Assembly: GCF_008642315.1 (NCBI RefSeq)
Contig: NZ_CP029192.1
Location: 4,030,001-4,094,000 of the forward strand
Source: Streptomyces venezuelae
GTDB lineage: Bacteria > Actinomycetota > Actinomycetes > Streptomycetales > Streptomycetaceae
Length of the DNA: 64,000 nucleotides
Reading direction: 5' to 3'
Shown: one piece after another, positions 37,624 to 45,749 of the stretch
Layout of the letters: each line of letters starts with the position of its first letter
Position numbering within the stretch: position 1 is the stretch's first letter
The notes under the pieces: model-generated
The model's database searches: none
The model's input: only the letters and a program-made list of their open reading frames with translations
Told to the model about the DNA's origin: nothing
Made by a program: the position numbers and the translations under genes

Positions 37624-38112
37624 CTATCGCTCTGCGCCGCGCTCGACGGAGGCGGGGTTCTCGGGGGGCGAGACTACTTCGGGGCGTTGCGCGACTTCGG
37701 AGCGTTGCGCGACTTCGGGGCGTTGTACGACTTCGGGGCGTTGTACGACTTCCGGGCCTTGGACGATACGCATGGCGTCGCTCAGCGCTTCCCGCTGTTC
37801 CGCCGACATCATCCCGAAGAAGGCGACGAGCGCGGCGGCGGGGTTGTCGCTCTGCGACCAGGCTTCGTTCATCAGTGCGGCTGCGTAGGCGGCACGAGTG
37901 GAGACCGCCTCATATCGATAGGCGCGGCCTTCCGCTTCGCGTCGCACCCAGCCCTTCTGATGGAGATTGTCCAAAACGGTCATCACGGTGGTGTACGCGA
38001 TGGACCGTTCCTCCTGAAGGTCTTCCAGGACTTCTCGAACGGTCACGGGGCGGTTCCACTTCCACACCCGCGTCATGACTGAGTCTTCGAGTTCTCCCAA
38101 TGGACGAGGCAC
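37624..38112 (-). CDS. BlaI/MecI/CopY-type transcriptional repressor with C-terminal peptide repeats
   Basis: About 162 residues. A winged helix of the BlaI family spans 1-75 (LGELEDSVMTRVWKW, TVREVLEDLQ, AYTTVMTVLDNLHQKGWV) with the dimer helices after it (YAAALMNEAW, NPAAALVAFFGMMSAEQ). Beyond residue 115 lies a tail of hexapeptide repeats (VxQRPE). GTG at 38112 is chosen to include the conserved first helix; TATTGT lies 6 bp upstream inside an inverted repeat, which suggests autorepression. No beta-lactamase or BlaR partner is visible nearby. Confidence 0.88.
   Translation of the reverse strand: MPRPLGELEDSVMTRVWKWNRPVTVREVLEDLQEERSIAYTTVMTVLDNLHQKGWVRREAEGRAYRYEAVSTRAAYAAALMNEAWSQSDNPAAALVAFFGMMSAEQREALSDAMRIVQGPEVVQRPEVVQRPEVAQRSEVAQRPEVVSPPENPASVERGAER
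37675..37764. repeat. five 18-bp tandem repeats inside the BlaI-type gene
   Basis: Units begin at 37675, 37693, 37711, 37729 and 37747; the consensus is GACTTCGGGGCGTTGTAC. They encode the hexapeptide repeats of the repressor C terminus. The 18-bp length keeps the frame, so copy-number changes would only alter tail length. Confidence 0.9.
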
Positions 38113-38118
38113 AGCAGA

Positions 38119-38143
38119 ACAATAGTGGGAGACGTCACTATTG
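38119..38143 (-). promoter_or_regulatory. operator-like inverted repeat over the BlaI-type promoter
   Basis: CAATAGTG (38120-38127) and CACTATTG (38136-38143) are a perfect 8-bp inverted repeat with an 8-bp spacer. The minus-strand TATTGT, a -10 placed for a leaderless GTG start at 38112, lies in the downstream arm. This is a likely autoregulatory site. Confidence 0.65.
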
Positions 38144-38195
38144 GCGTGATGCGTGAGGGACGTGGCGTACCCCCAATTTCCACAACTTCTGCAAC

Positions 38196-38244
38196 AAAAA
38201 GGGCGTACGACTCGAAACGCGCGTGAGCGCGTGAGTCGTACGCC
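38196..38244 (-). terminator. rho-independent terminator with U-tract
   Basis: On the minus strand GGCGTACGACTC (38244-38233) pairs perfectly over 12 bp with GAGTCGTACGCC (38213-38202) across a 19-nt loop and is followed by CTTTTT. It ends the transcripts of the small membrane protein gene at 38289. Confidence 0.85.
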
Positions 38245-38288
38245 GTGGCCCCGGGGCGGGGCGAGGTGCTGCCGGGCTGCGGTGCGGG

Positions 38289-38468
38289 TCAGGCGCTGCC
38301 GGTCTTCGGGGTCTGCCGGACGGCTTCGGCGCGGGAGATCGCGGCGTCGACGGCCGCGTCCTCCTTGGCCTTGTTGGCGCCGCCCTGGGTCTTCACGATC
38401 GTCACGATGAGCCCAGTGAAGAACACGGCCATCACTACGGGGGGCACGAGCGCGGAAACGTAGTCCAT
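38289..38468 (-). CDS. small single-pass membrane protein
   Basis: A 59-residue protein: MDYVSALVPP, one transmembrane helix through VVMAVFFTGLIVTIV, then a charged cytoplasmic tail (AKEDAAVDAAISRAEAVRQ) that could form a coil. GGAGGG lies immediately before the ATG. It is followed by a U-tract terminator. Unknown function. Confidence 0.8.
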   Translation of the reverse strand: MDYVSALVPPVVMAVFFTGLIVTIVKTQGGANKAKEDAAVDAAISRAEAVRQTPKTGSA

Positions 38469-38482
38469 GCCCTCCAGAGTAG

Positions 38483-39190
38483 CTAGCCCGCGACGAGCTG
38501 GTGCGGCGGGTCCGCGGGTGCGGCGGGTGCTCCGGGCGTCCCGGGCGTCTCGGGCCTCCGCTTGGGCGGGAACACCTCGGCCGGGGTGGGGACGGGGCGG
38601 GGCGGTGGGGCGGCGGCCGGACGTTCGGCGGGCTGCCGAGGAGAGGGCGCGGCGCCCGTGACTCCCATGGCTCCCGTGACTTCCGTGACTTCCGTGACTC
38701 CCGTGCCGTCGCGCCCTCCCGGTAGGGCGAGGAGGTGGGTGCGTGAGGCCGGGATGGAGAGGGGGGACGCGGGGGCCGCGGGGACGGCTCGGCCCGCGAG
38801 GCGGGCGCGTACGGCTCGCTCGGCGATGGCGCGGCAGCGGTCGAGCAGGGCGGCCGCGGTGGGGTTGCCACGCAGGGCGCGCAGAGAGGCGAGGTCGTCG
38901 GCGGTCGGCTGGTAGCCGGCGCTCAGGACGTCGTCGAGGAGTGCGAGGTAGCCGGAGGCGGTGCCGGGGAGGGCGGCGCGGTAGCGGGCGAGGTCGGCCA
39001 CGAGGAAGGCGCGCAGCCTGGCGCCCTCGCGCACCGCCTCGTCGACCGATTCGGCGAGCCGGAGGCAGTCCTGGACGTCCTCGTCGCGGACGGGGCTGGG
39101 GTGCAGGGCGAGGCCCAGGGCACGACGGAGCACACGAAGCTCGTCCGCACTGAAGGCCATGCCGCCCCGGGATCCGTATGGCGTGGGCAT
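38483..39190 (-). CDS. conserved hypothetical protein with Pro-rich C terminus
   Basis: About 235 residues. The first 120 are a helical domain (ADELRVLRRALGLALHP, EVQ-type VQDCLRLAESVDEAVREG, LADLARYRAALPGTASGYLALLDDVL, DDLASLRALRG). The last 90 are low-complexity with runs of TGVTEVTEVTG and Pro/Ala. No known catalytic motif. The ATG at 39190 is used; an ATG ten codons on (MAFSADEL) is also plausible and neither has a strong Shine-Dalgarno. It lies 14 bp from the small membrane protein gene and may be cotranscribed with it. Confidence 0.75.
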   Translation of the reverse strand: MPTPYGSRGGMAFSADELRVLRRALGLALHPSPVRDEDVQDCLRLAESVDEAVREGARLRAFLVADLARYRAALPGTASGYLALLDDVLSAGYQPTADDLASLRALRGNPTAAALLDRCRAIAERAVRARLAGRAVPAAPASPLSIPASRTHLLALPGGRDGTGVTEVTEVTGAMGVTGAAPSPRQPAERPAAAPPPRPVPTPAEVFPPKRRPETPGTPGAPAAPADPPHQLVAG

Positions 39191-39760
39191 GGACTGACGA
39201 TACGCGCCAACCGGACAAAATCGGCTTAACGCCAATCCGGGCGGGTCGCCTTGTGGGGGTCTGCGCCTGTTGCTCGTTCTTGGGTGCGGGGCCGCGGGGG
39301 TATGTCCGTACTCGCCATCCCTGCGCCACGTGGAATGTCTCCGACCGCCTCGGTCCGCTCGGTGCTCCGTGCGCACATACCCCCACGTCCCCTCCCGTCT
39401 CGTACGCGGCTGCGGCCCGGCGGGGACGGGCCCAAACCACCCTCGCCCCGGTGGGGGCACAACCCGCCCACTCCCGCCCCCACAGCACCCCTCTTGCCCG
39501 GCGGGCGCTGGAAGTTCCACCGCCCACCTCCGCACGAGGCACTGAGGCCCCCGGGCCCCTACTCCCGCAGGACGGTGCGGGGCAAACGGGTGGGCGGGTG
39601 GGGACCATCCGCCGCGAAGCGGCGGGTTCGGCGCCCCTACCCGGAAAGGACGGTGCGGGGCGAACGGGTGGGCGGGTGGGAGTGATCCGCCGCGCAGCGG
39701 CGGGGTCGGTGCTCCTACCCAGGCAGGACGGTGCCGGGCGCACACCCACCCGACCGGAGG
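39191..39760. repeat. 570-bp noncoding region with 78-bp repeats and inverted repeats
   Basis: No credible gene is seen. A 78-bp unit begins at 39571 and 39649 with a short third start at 39727. Each full copy contains a CCGCCGC...GCGGCGG hairpin (39609-39625; 39687-39703). Further upstream GGGGGTATGT (39296-39305) and ACATACCCCC (39375-39384) form a 10-bp inverted repeat 69 bp apart. Structured RNA or protein-binding sites are possible; there is no direct evidence for either. Confidence 0.7.
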
Positions 39761-39970
39761 TCAATCCGCGCGGCGACGAGCCAGCGCATAGGCGACCGCA
39801 CCGATGCCGAGCGCAGCAACCGCCACGACCGCGAGCCAGGGAAGAACCCCCGCCCCGGCCCCCGCAAGGGAGGCCGAGGACGGCGCCGCCGCGTGGGCCA
39901 CCGGCGCGGAGCCCACAAGCACCGCCCCCAGCGCCACAACGCCCACCGACAGTCGTTTCACGTGCCTCAT
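39761..39970 (-). CDS. small secreted membrane-anchored protein
   Basis: A 69-residue protein. The signal peptide (RHVKRLSVGVVALGAVLVG, cleaved after a likely AHA-AAP) is followed by a short Ser/Ala stretch and a C-terminal transmembrane helix ending with ALARRRAD. This resembles cell-surface anchor peptides but no LPxTG is present. The ATG of MRHVKR is used; upstream codons lack a signal. Unknown function. Confidence 0.7.
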   Translation of the reverse strand: MRHVKRLSVGVVALGAVLVGSAPVAHAAAPSSASLAGAGAGVLPWLAVVAVAALGIGAVAYALARRRAD

Positions 39971-40075
39971 CCGCCCCAGCCCACCCCACACCCACTCAAG
40001 TCCCCGTCCAGCGCAGACTCTTGCAGAAGCGGAGGCACAGTGCACACAGGCCGGTCGCCAATCGGCGGCAATCGG

Positions 40076-40882
40076 TCAGCTACGGGCAACGTTCCGCTCG
40101 TAGACGAGCCGAAGCCCGATCAGCGTCAGCCACGGTTCGTGCTCGTCGATGACGGAGGCCTCGCCGAGGACCATCGGCGCGAGCCCACCCGTGGCGATAA
40201 CCGTGACGTCGTCGGGGTCGCCGCCCGCGCCCGCCAGTTCGCGGGCCATCCGGTTCACGACCCCGTCGACCTGCCCCGCGAACCCGTACAGGATGCCCGC
40301 CTGCATGGCCTCCACCGTGTTCTTGCCGATGACGCTGCGGGGCCGGGCCAGTTCGATCTTCCGGAGCTGAGCGCCTCGTACGCCGAGAGCCTCCACGGAG
40401 ATCTCGATGCCGGGAGCGATGACCCCGCCCGCGTACTCCCCCCGCGCGGACACCGCGTCGAAGGTCGTGGCGGTGCCGAAGTCGACGACGATCGCCGGGC
40501 CCCCGTAGAGCTCGACCGCCGCCACCGCGTTGATGATGCGGTCGGCGCCGACCTCCTTGGGGTTGTCCATGAGGATCGGGACGCCGGTCTTGATGCCGGG
40601 CTCGACGAGGACGGCGGGGACGTCTCCGTAGTAGCGGCGGGTGACCTCCCGCAGCTCGTGCAGGACCGAGGGGACGGTCGAGCAGATGGCGATGCCGTCG
40701 ATGCCGTCGCCGAGCTCGTCGCCGAGCAGGGGGTGCATGCCCATCAGGCCGTGCAGGAGCACGGCCAGTTCGTCGGCGGTGCGGCGCGCGTCCGTGGAGA
40801 TGCGCCAGTGCTCGACGATGTCCTCGCCGTCGAAGAGGCCGAGGACGGTGTGCGTGTTGCCTACGTCGATGGTCAGCAGCAT
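40076..40882 (-). CDS. coaX: type III pantothenate kinase
   Basis: Phosphorylates pantothenate, the first step of CoA synthesis from it. The 268-residue ASKHA-fold protein has the N-terminal DVGNTHTVLGLF phosphate loop, GADRIINAVAA, and IVVDFGTATTFD followed by GGVIAPGIEIS. It is the last gene of the nad/pan operon; its ATG overlaps the nadC stop (TGATG). CoaX needs a monovalent cation and is not feedback inhibited by CoA, unlike CoaA. Confidence 0.95.
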   Translation of the reverse strand: MLLTIDVGNTHTVLGLFDGEDIVEHWRISTDARRTADELAVLLHGLMGMHPLLGDELGDGIDGIAICSTVPSVLHELREVTRRYYGDVPAVLVEPGIKTGVPILMDNPKEVGADRIINAVAAVELYGGPAIVVDFGTATTFDAVSARGEYAGGVIAPGIEISVEALGVRGAQLRKIELARPRSVIGKNTVEAMQAGILYGFAGQVDGVVNRMARELAGAGGDPDDVTVIATGGLAPMVLGEASVIDEHEPWLTLIGLRLVYERNVARS

Positions 40883-41886
40883 CAGTCGCGCACCGCTTCT
40901 CGCAGGTCGAGTCCGATGTCGAGGATCGGGGACGAGTGGGTGAGGGCGCCCACCGCGAGGTAGTCGACGCCCGTCTCCGCGTACGCCCGGGCGTTCTCCA
41001 GGGTGAGGCGGCCCGAGGACTCCAGGAACGCGCGGCCGTCGACGAGGGCGACGGCCTCCGCCGTCTCGCCGGGCGTGAAGTTGTCCAGGAGGATCAGGTC
41101 GGCGCCCGCGTCGACGACCTCGCGCAGCTGGTGGAGCGTGTCGACCTCGACCTCGATGGCCAGGCCGGGGAACTGCTCGCGTACGGCCTTGAAGGCCTGC
41201 GCGACGCCGCCCGCGGCGACCACGTGGTTGTCCTTGACCAGGGCCGCGTCGGCGAGCGACATGCGGTGGTTGACGCCGCCGCCCATGCGGACCGCGTACT
41301 TCTCAAGGGCGCGGTACCCCGGCGTCGTCTTGCGGGTGTCGCGGACCTTCGCCTTGGTGCCCTCCAGAACGTCCGCCCACGCGCGCGTGGCGGTCGCGAT
41401 GCCGGAGAGGCGGCACAGGATGTTGAGCGCGCTGCGCTCGGCGGTGAGCAGGTCGCGGGTGCGGGTCGTGACGCTGAGCAGGACGTCACCGGCCGCGACG
41501 CGGTCGCCGTCCTCGACGTGCCGCTCGACCTCGAACTCCTCCTCGCACACCACGGAGATGATGGCTTCGGCGACGCGGAGACCCGCGACGGTGCCCGCCT
41601 CGCGCGCCGCGAAGTCCGCGGTGGCGACGGCGTCCTCGGGGATGGTGGCGGCCGTGGTGACGTCCACCCCGCCCGCCAGGTCCTCCTCGATGGCCATGTG
41701 CGCGATGTCCTCGATCTGCACGGGATCGAGTCCGGCCTCGGCGAGGAGCTGTACGAGCGCGGGGTCGAGGCCGCACTCCATGGGGTCGTAGGCGTCGTCA
41801 CCGCCGCAGCCGCAGGCGTCGCCGCAGCCACCGTCTGCGGCTGAGGGGGCGGCGAGGGGGAGGTCGTCGGGGGTGCTCACGGTCAC
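40882..41886 (-). CDS. nadC: nicotinate-nucleotide pyrophosphorylase (quinolinate phosphoribosyltransferase)
   Basis: Converts quinolinate and PRPP to nicotinate mononucleotide in NAD synthesis. The 334-residue protein has the typical EDLAGGVDVTT, RDTRKTTPGYRALEKYAV, GGGVNHRMSLADAALVKDNH and EVDTLHQL motifs. Unusual is the N-terminal extension with five cysteines (GGCGDACGCGG and YDPMECG) before the enzyme core. The GTG start at 41886 overlaps the nadB stop as GTGA; a GTG two codons later is possible. coaX follows with a 1-nt overlap. Confidence 0.95.
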   Translation of the reverse strand: MTVSTPDDLPLAAPSAADGGCGDACGCGGDDAYDPMECGLDPALVQLLAEAGLDPVQIEDIAHMAIEEDLAGGVDVTTAATIPEDAVATADFAAREAGTVAGLRVAEAIISVVCEEEFEVERHVEDGDRVAAGDVLLSVTTRTRDLLTAERSALNILCRLSGIATATRAWADVLEGTKAKVRDTRKTTPGYRALEKYAVRMGGGVNHRMSLADAALVKDNHVVAAGGVAQAFKAVREQFPGLAIEVEVDTLHQLREVVDAGADLILLDNFTPGETAEAVALVDGRAFLESSGRLTLENARAYAETGVDYLAVGALTHSSPILDIGLDLREAVRD

Positions 41887-43598
41887 TGCTCCTGGGGACT
41901 GGGACGGGTCGGAGGGAAGTCGTGGGTCTCGGTCGTGCGCGCCGCCAGGGTCCTGTCCGGATTGAGGCGTACGACGATGTGGCGCCGCCAGGCCGCGTCG
42001 TCGCGGTCGGCGTGGTCCTCGCGCCAGTGGCAGCCGCGGGTCTCCTCGCGGCGCTGGGCGGCGGCCACCAGGACGCGGGCGACGCACAGGAGGTTGGTGG
42101 TCTCCCAGGTGTCGACGCCGGGCTCGGCCGTCTTGCCGTGCTCGGCGAGCGCGCCCGCCGCCTCGGCGTGGATGCGGGCGAGGCGCGCGGCGGCCTCGGT
42201 GAGGGAGGAGGCGGAGCGCAGGACTCCGGCGCCTTCGCTCATGACGCGCTGGATGGCGAAGCGGGCCTCGGCAGGCAGGAGGGGGTGCGTCGGGGTTCCG
42301 GGCCGGGTGACGGGGGCGGGCACGCGCGCGTGGAGGGTGTTTTCCGCGTGGCGGGCCACGATGTCGTCGGCGATGCGCTCGGCGTAGACGAGGCCTTCGA
42401 GGAGGGAGTTGGAGGCCAGGCGGTTGGCTCCGTGCACACCGGTGCAGGCGACCTCCCCGCAGGCGTAGAGCCCCGGGACGGTGGTGCGGCCGTGCGGGTC
42501 GGTGCGGACGCCCCCGGAGGCGTAGTGCGCGGCGGGGGCGATCGGGATGGGCTCGGTGACCGGGTCGATGCCGTGCGCGCGGCAGGCCGCGAGGATCGTC
42601 GGGAAGCGGTTCTCCCACATGTCGGCGCCGAAGTGCCTGGCGTCCAGGAACATGTGGTCGGTGCCCTTTTCCTGCATGCGGCGCGTGATGCCCTTGGCGA
42701 CGATGTCGCGGGGCGCCAGCTCGGCCAGCTCGTGCTGCCCGACCATGAAGCGCACGCCGTCGGCGTCCACGAGGTGCGCGCCCTCGCCCCGTACGGCCTC
42801 GGAGACCAGCGGCTGCTGACCCTCGGCGTCCGCGCCGAGGAAGAGCACCGTGGGGTGGAACTGCACGAATTCGAGGTCGGAGACCTCGGCGCCCGCGCGC
42901 AGGGCGAGTGCGACGCCGTCTCCCGTGGAGACGGACGGGTTCGTGGTCGCGGCGAAGACCTGACCCATGCCGCCGGTGGCGAGGACGACCGCGGGGGCGT
43001 GGACGGCGCCCACGCCGTCGTGCTGGCCCTCCCCCATGACGTGCAGGGAGACACCCGCGGTGTGGCCGTCGGCGTCGGTGAGGAGGTCGAGGACCAGCGC
43101 GTTCTCGACCGTCGGGATGCCGCGTGCGCGGACCGCGTCGACGAGGGCGCGGGAGATCTCCGCACCGGTCGCGTCGCCGCCCGCGTGCACGATGCGGCGG
43201 CGGTGGTGGCCGCCCTCGCGGGCCAGCTCGATGACGCCATCGGCGTCCTTGTCGAAGAGGGCGCCGGTCTCGATGAGGCGGCGTACGGCCCCGGGGCCCT
43301 CGGTGACGAGGGTGCGCACGGCCTCCTCGTCGCAGAGCCCCACGCCCGCCACGAGCGTGTCGTCCAGGTGCTGTTCGGGGGTGTCGCCCTCGCCGAGCGC
43401 CGCGGCGACGCCGCCCTGCGCCCAGCGGGTGGAGCCCGCGTCCAGGCGGGCCTTGGTCACCACGACGGTCCTGAGGCCGGCTGCCGCGCCGCGCAGGGCG
43501 GCCGTCAGTCCGGCCACTCCGGAGCCGACGACCACGATGTCGGCGTCGAGGGACCAGCCGGGGGCGGGCGCGTGCAGCCGTATGCCGGTGGCGCTCAT
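41883..43598 (-). CDS. nadB: L-aspartate oxidase
   Basis: A 571-residue FAD enzyme that oxidises aspartate to iminoaspartate for quinolinate formation. It has the N-terminal dinucleotide fold VVVGSGVAGLTAAL, the succinate-dehydrogenase family RWAQGGVAAALGEGD, HRRRIVHAGGDATG, and the conserved YASGGVRTDPHGRTTVPGLY. The C-terminal part is the helical domain. nadA (quinolinate synthase) is not in this window. Its ATG overlaps the stop of a 20-codon ORF as ATGA. Confidence 0.96.
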   Translation of the reverse strand: MSATGIRLHAPAPGWSLDADIVVVGSGVAGLTAALRGAAAGLRTVVVTKARLDAGSTRWAQGGVAAALGEGDTPEQHLDDTLVAGVGLCDEEAVRTLVTEGPGAVRRLIETGALFDKDADGVIELAREGGHHRRRIVHAGGDATGAEISRALVDAVRARGIPTVENALVLDLLTDADGHTAGVSLHVMGEGQHDGVGAVHAPAVVLATGGMGQVFAATTNPSVSTGDGVALALRAGAEVSDLEFVQFHPTVLFLGADAEGQQPLVSEAVRGEGAHLVDADGVRFMVGQHELAELAPRDIVAKGITRRMQEKGTDHMFLDARHFGADMWENRFPTILAACRAHGIDPVTEPIPIAPAAHYASGGVRTDPHGRTTVPGLYACGEVACTGVHGANRLASNSLLEGLVYAERIADDIVARHAENTLHARVPAPVTRPGTPTHPLLPAEARFAIQRVMSEGAGVLRSASSLTEAAARLARIHAEAAGALAEHGKTAEPGVDTWETTNLLCVARVLVAAAQRREETRGCHWREDHADRDDAAWRRHIVVRLNPDRTLAARTTETHDFPPTRPSPQEQ

Positions 43599-43657
43599 GC
43601 GGGGACTCCGTTCGCGTGGACGGCTGCTGCGGTCGGGGCCGTACGGTGCGCGCTCAT
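43595..43657 (-). CDS. possible 20-codon coupling ORF between panC and nadB
   Basis: An ORF of 20 codons (begins [12 protein letters not shown]) starts with ATGA overlap at the panC stop and ends with ATGA overlap at the nadB start. It would bridge the 55-bp gap so that ribosomes stay engaged. Both its start and its stop sit at the overlap positions used by its neighbours; it has no domain. It may be a translation-coupling device or chance. Confidence 0.35.
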   Translation of the reverse strand: MSAHRTAPTAAAVHANGVPA

Positions 43658-44658
43658 ACGGAGGCTCCGAACGTCAGCGGGATGTTGTCGATGAGCCGCG
43701 TCGAGCCGACCCTGGCGGCCACGGCGAGGACGGCCTCGCCGTGGTGGCCGGGGCGGACCTCGGTGAAGTCGGCGGGGTCCACCAGCGTCACGTAGTCCAG
43801 CTCCAGCGGGGGGACGAGGCGGGCGGCCTCGTCGAGGACGAGGCGGGCCGCGGCGACGACGGCGGCGGGTCCGCCGGTCGCGGAGGGCGCCGCGGACTCC
43901 GCCACGGCGTGCGCGTCGGCCGCCGCGCGGGACTCGCCGATCTCGCTCAGGGCGACGGCACGCGCGCGTGAGGCGGGGGCGCTGGCGGCGCGGGCGCGCA
44001 GCGCCTCCTGGGCGGCGTGCCGGTCGCGGCCGGCGAAGAGGGCCTGGGAGAGGGCGAGGGCGGTGCGCCGTTCGGCCGGGGCGAGGTAGCGGTTGCGGCT
44101 GGAGAGGGCCAGGCCGTCGTCCTCGCGGACGGTGGGGACGCCGACGATCTCCACGGGGAAGTCGAGGTCGCGGACCATGCGGCGGATCAGGGCGAGCTGC
44201 TGGGCATCCTTCTGCCCGAAGAGGGCCACGTCGGGCGCGGTGAGATGCAGCAGCTTGGCGACGACGGTGAGCATGCCGTCGAAGTGCCCGGGGCGGGTGG
44301 CGCCTTCGAGAACGGTGCCCATGGGGCCCGCTCCGACGCGGACCTGGGGTTCGCCGCCGGGGTAGACCTCGTCCACGGAGGGGGCGAACACGATGTCCGC
44401 ACCGGCCTGTTCGGCGATCTTGATGTCCGCTTCGAGGGTGCGCGGGTAGCGGTCGAGGTCCTCGCCCGCGCCGAACTGGAGCGGGTTCACGAAGACCGTG
44501 ACGACGACCTCGCCCTCCGGTCCTGCGACGCGGCGTGCGGCGCGGACCAGGGAGGCGTGCCCGTCGTGCAGGGCGCCCATGGTCATGACGACGGCCCGGC
44601 GGCCCGCACGCACGCGCGTGCGGAGCGGTTCGGCGGTGTGCAGGAGCGTGGCGCTCAT
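43654..44658 (-). CDS. panC: pantoate--beta-alanine ligase (pantothenate synthetase)
   Basis: A 334-residue ATP-dependent ligase that makes pantothenate. It has the adenylate-forming [16 protein letters not shown] with the HxGH-type signature, [36 protein letters not shown] and [16 protein letters not shown]. About 70 residues near the C terminus are a variable Ala-rich insertion ([17 protein letters not shown]). It overlaps the DUF2520 gene upstream (ATGA) and belongs to the cofactor operon. Confidence 0.96.
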   Translation of the reverse strand: MSATLLHTAEPLRTRVRAGRRAVVMTMGALHDGHASLVRAARRVAGPEGEVVVTVFVNPLQFGAGEDLDRYPRTLEADIKIAEQAGADIVFAPSVDEVYPGGEPQVRVGAGPMGTVLEGATRPGHFDGMLTVVAKLLHLTAPDVALFGQKDAQQLALIRRMVRDLDFPVEIVGVPTVREDDGLALSSRNRYLAPAERRTALALSQALFAGRDRHAAQEALRARAASAPASRARAVALSEIGESRAAADAHAVAESAAPSATGGPAAVVAAARLVLDEAARLVPPLELDYVTLVDPADFTEVRPGHHGEAVLAVAARVGSTRLIDNIPLTFGASV

Positions 44659-45602
44659 CGGGTGCCCCCTTCGGCGCCGCCGGATCCTGTGGTGCCCTGC
44701 GCGCCGTTGGCCAGCACGCCGAGGAGGTCCTCGGCGAGCTCCGGCTTGAGCAGGCCGTGGGCGAGGGCGCGGTCGGCGGTGGCGCGGGCCATCGCGAGGT
44801 ACCCCGCGACGGTCTGCGGGGCGTGCTTGCGCAACTCGGCGACATGGGCGGCGACGGTGCCCGCGTCGCCGCGCGCGACGGGCCCGGTGAGCGCCGCGTC
44901 GCCCGAGCGGAGCGCGTTGTCCAGGGCGGCGCCGAGCAGCGGGCCGAGCATGCGGTCGGGGGCCGCGACGCCCGCGTCGCGGAGCAGCTCCATGGACTCG
45001 GCGACCAGCGTGACCAGGTGGTTCGCGCCCAGGGCGAGGGCCGCGTGGTAGAGCGGGCGGTTCTCCTCGGCGATCCACTCGGGCTCGCCGCCCATCTCGA
45101 TGACCAGGGCCTCGGCGGCGAGCCGCAGCTCCTCGGGTGCGGTCACTCCGAAGGAGCATCCCGCGAGGCGCTGCACGTCGACGGCGGTGCCGGTGAACGT
45201 CATGGCGGGGTGCAGCGCGAGCGGCAGGGCCCCGGCGCGCAGGGCGGGTTCGAGGACCTGTGTGCCGTACCGCCCGGAGGTGTGGACGAGCAGCTGGCCC
45301 GGGCGCACCGCGCCGGTCTCGGCGAGGCCCTCGACGAGGCCGGGAAGGGCGTCGTCGGGGACGGTCAGGAGCACCAGGTCGGCCCGTTCGAGTACCTCGG
45401 CGGGCGGGACGAGGGGGACGTCGGGGAGCAGGGCGGCGGCCCGCCGCACCGACGTGTCGGACACGCCGGACGCGGCCACCGGACGGTGCCCCGCGAGCTG
45501 CAACGACGCGGCGAGCGCGGGTCCCACCCGGCCCGCTCCCACGACTCCCACGGTGAGCCTCGCGGGGCGGTCCCGCGGGTCTGGCTGATGCGATGCGTTC
45601 AC
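44655..45602 (-). CDS. Rossmann-like/DUF2520 domain oxidoreductase
   Basis: A 315-residue protein with the NADP-binding motif [17 protein letters not shown], followed by a Rossmann domain ([22 protein letters not shown]) and a C-terminal helical DUF2520 domain ([30 protein letters not shown]). The GTG at 45602 has GGAAGG about 9 bp upstream. Its stop overlaps the panC ATG, so it is cotranscribed with panC, nadB, nadC and coaX. Position and fold suggest a role in pantothenate synthesis, such as ketopantoate reduction, but this is inference. Confidence 0.85.
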   Translation of the reverse strand: MNASHQPDPRDRPARLTVGVVGAGRVGPALAASLQLAGHRPVAASGVSDTSVRRAAALLPDVPLVPPAEVLERADLVLLTVPDDALPGLVEGLAETGAVRPGQLLVHTSGRYGTQVLEPALRAGALPLALHPAMTFTGTAVDVQRLAGCSFGVTAPEELRLAAEALVIEMGGEPEWIAEENRPLYHAALALGANHLVTLVAESMELLRDAGVAAPDRMLGPLLGAALDNALRSGDAALTGPVARGDAGTVAAHVAELRKHAPQTVAGYLAMARATADRALAHGLLKPELAEDLLGVLANGAQGTTGSGGAEGGTR

Positions 45603-45692
45603 GCGGCGGCGCCTTCCGTTCCAGTCCGCTCGGGGTACCGGACGATTTCTCGTCATGTTAACGCGATCGGTTGGCGCCGCGTCCTCCGCTGT

Positions 45693-45705
45693 CCACAGCC
45701 TGTGG
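45693..45705. promoter_or_regulatory. 13-bp palindrome in a divergent promoter region
   Basis: CCACAG-C-CTGTGG is perfect on both arms, between the divergent DUF2520 and aldolase genes. It is embedded in AT-richer DNA (TGTGGTTATTCATATG). It may be an operator; the regulator is not identified. Confidence 0.35.
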
Positions 45706-45749
45706 TTATTCATATGACCGGTGAACGGTGAACGGGCCATGCTCGGAGG

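Noticed and set aside
45690..45710. DnaA box or replication site at the TGTCCACAG sequence
   Set aside because: It is a single copy in a short divergent promoter and does not match TTATCCACA.
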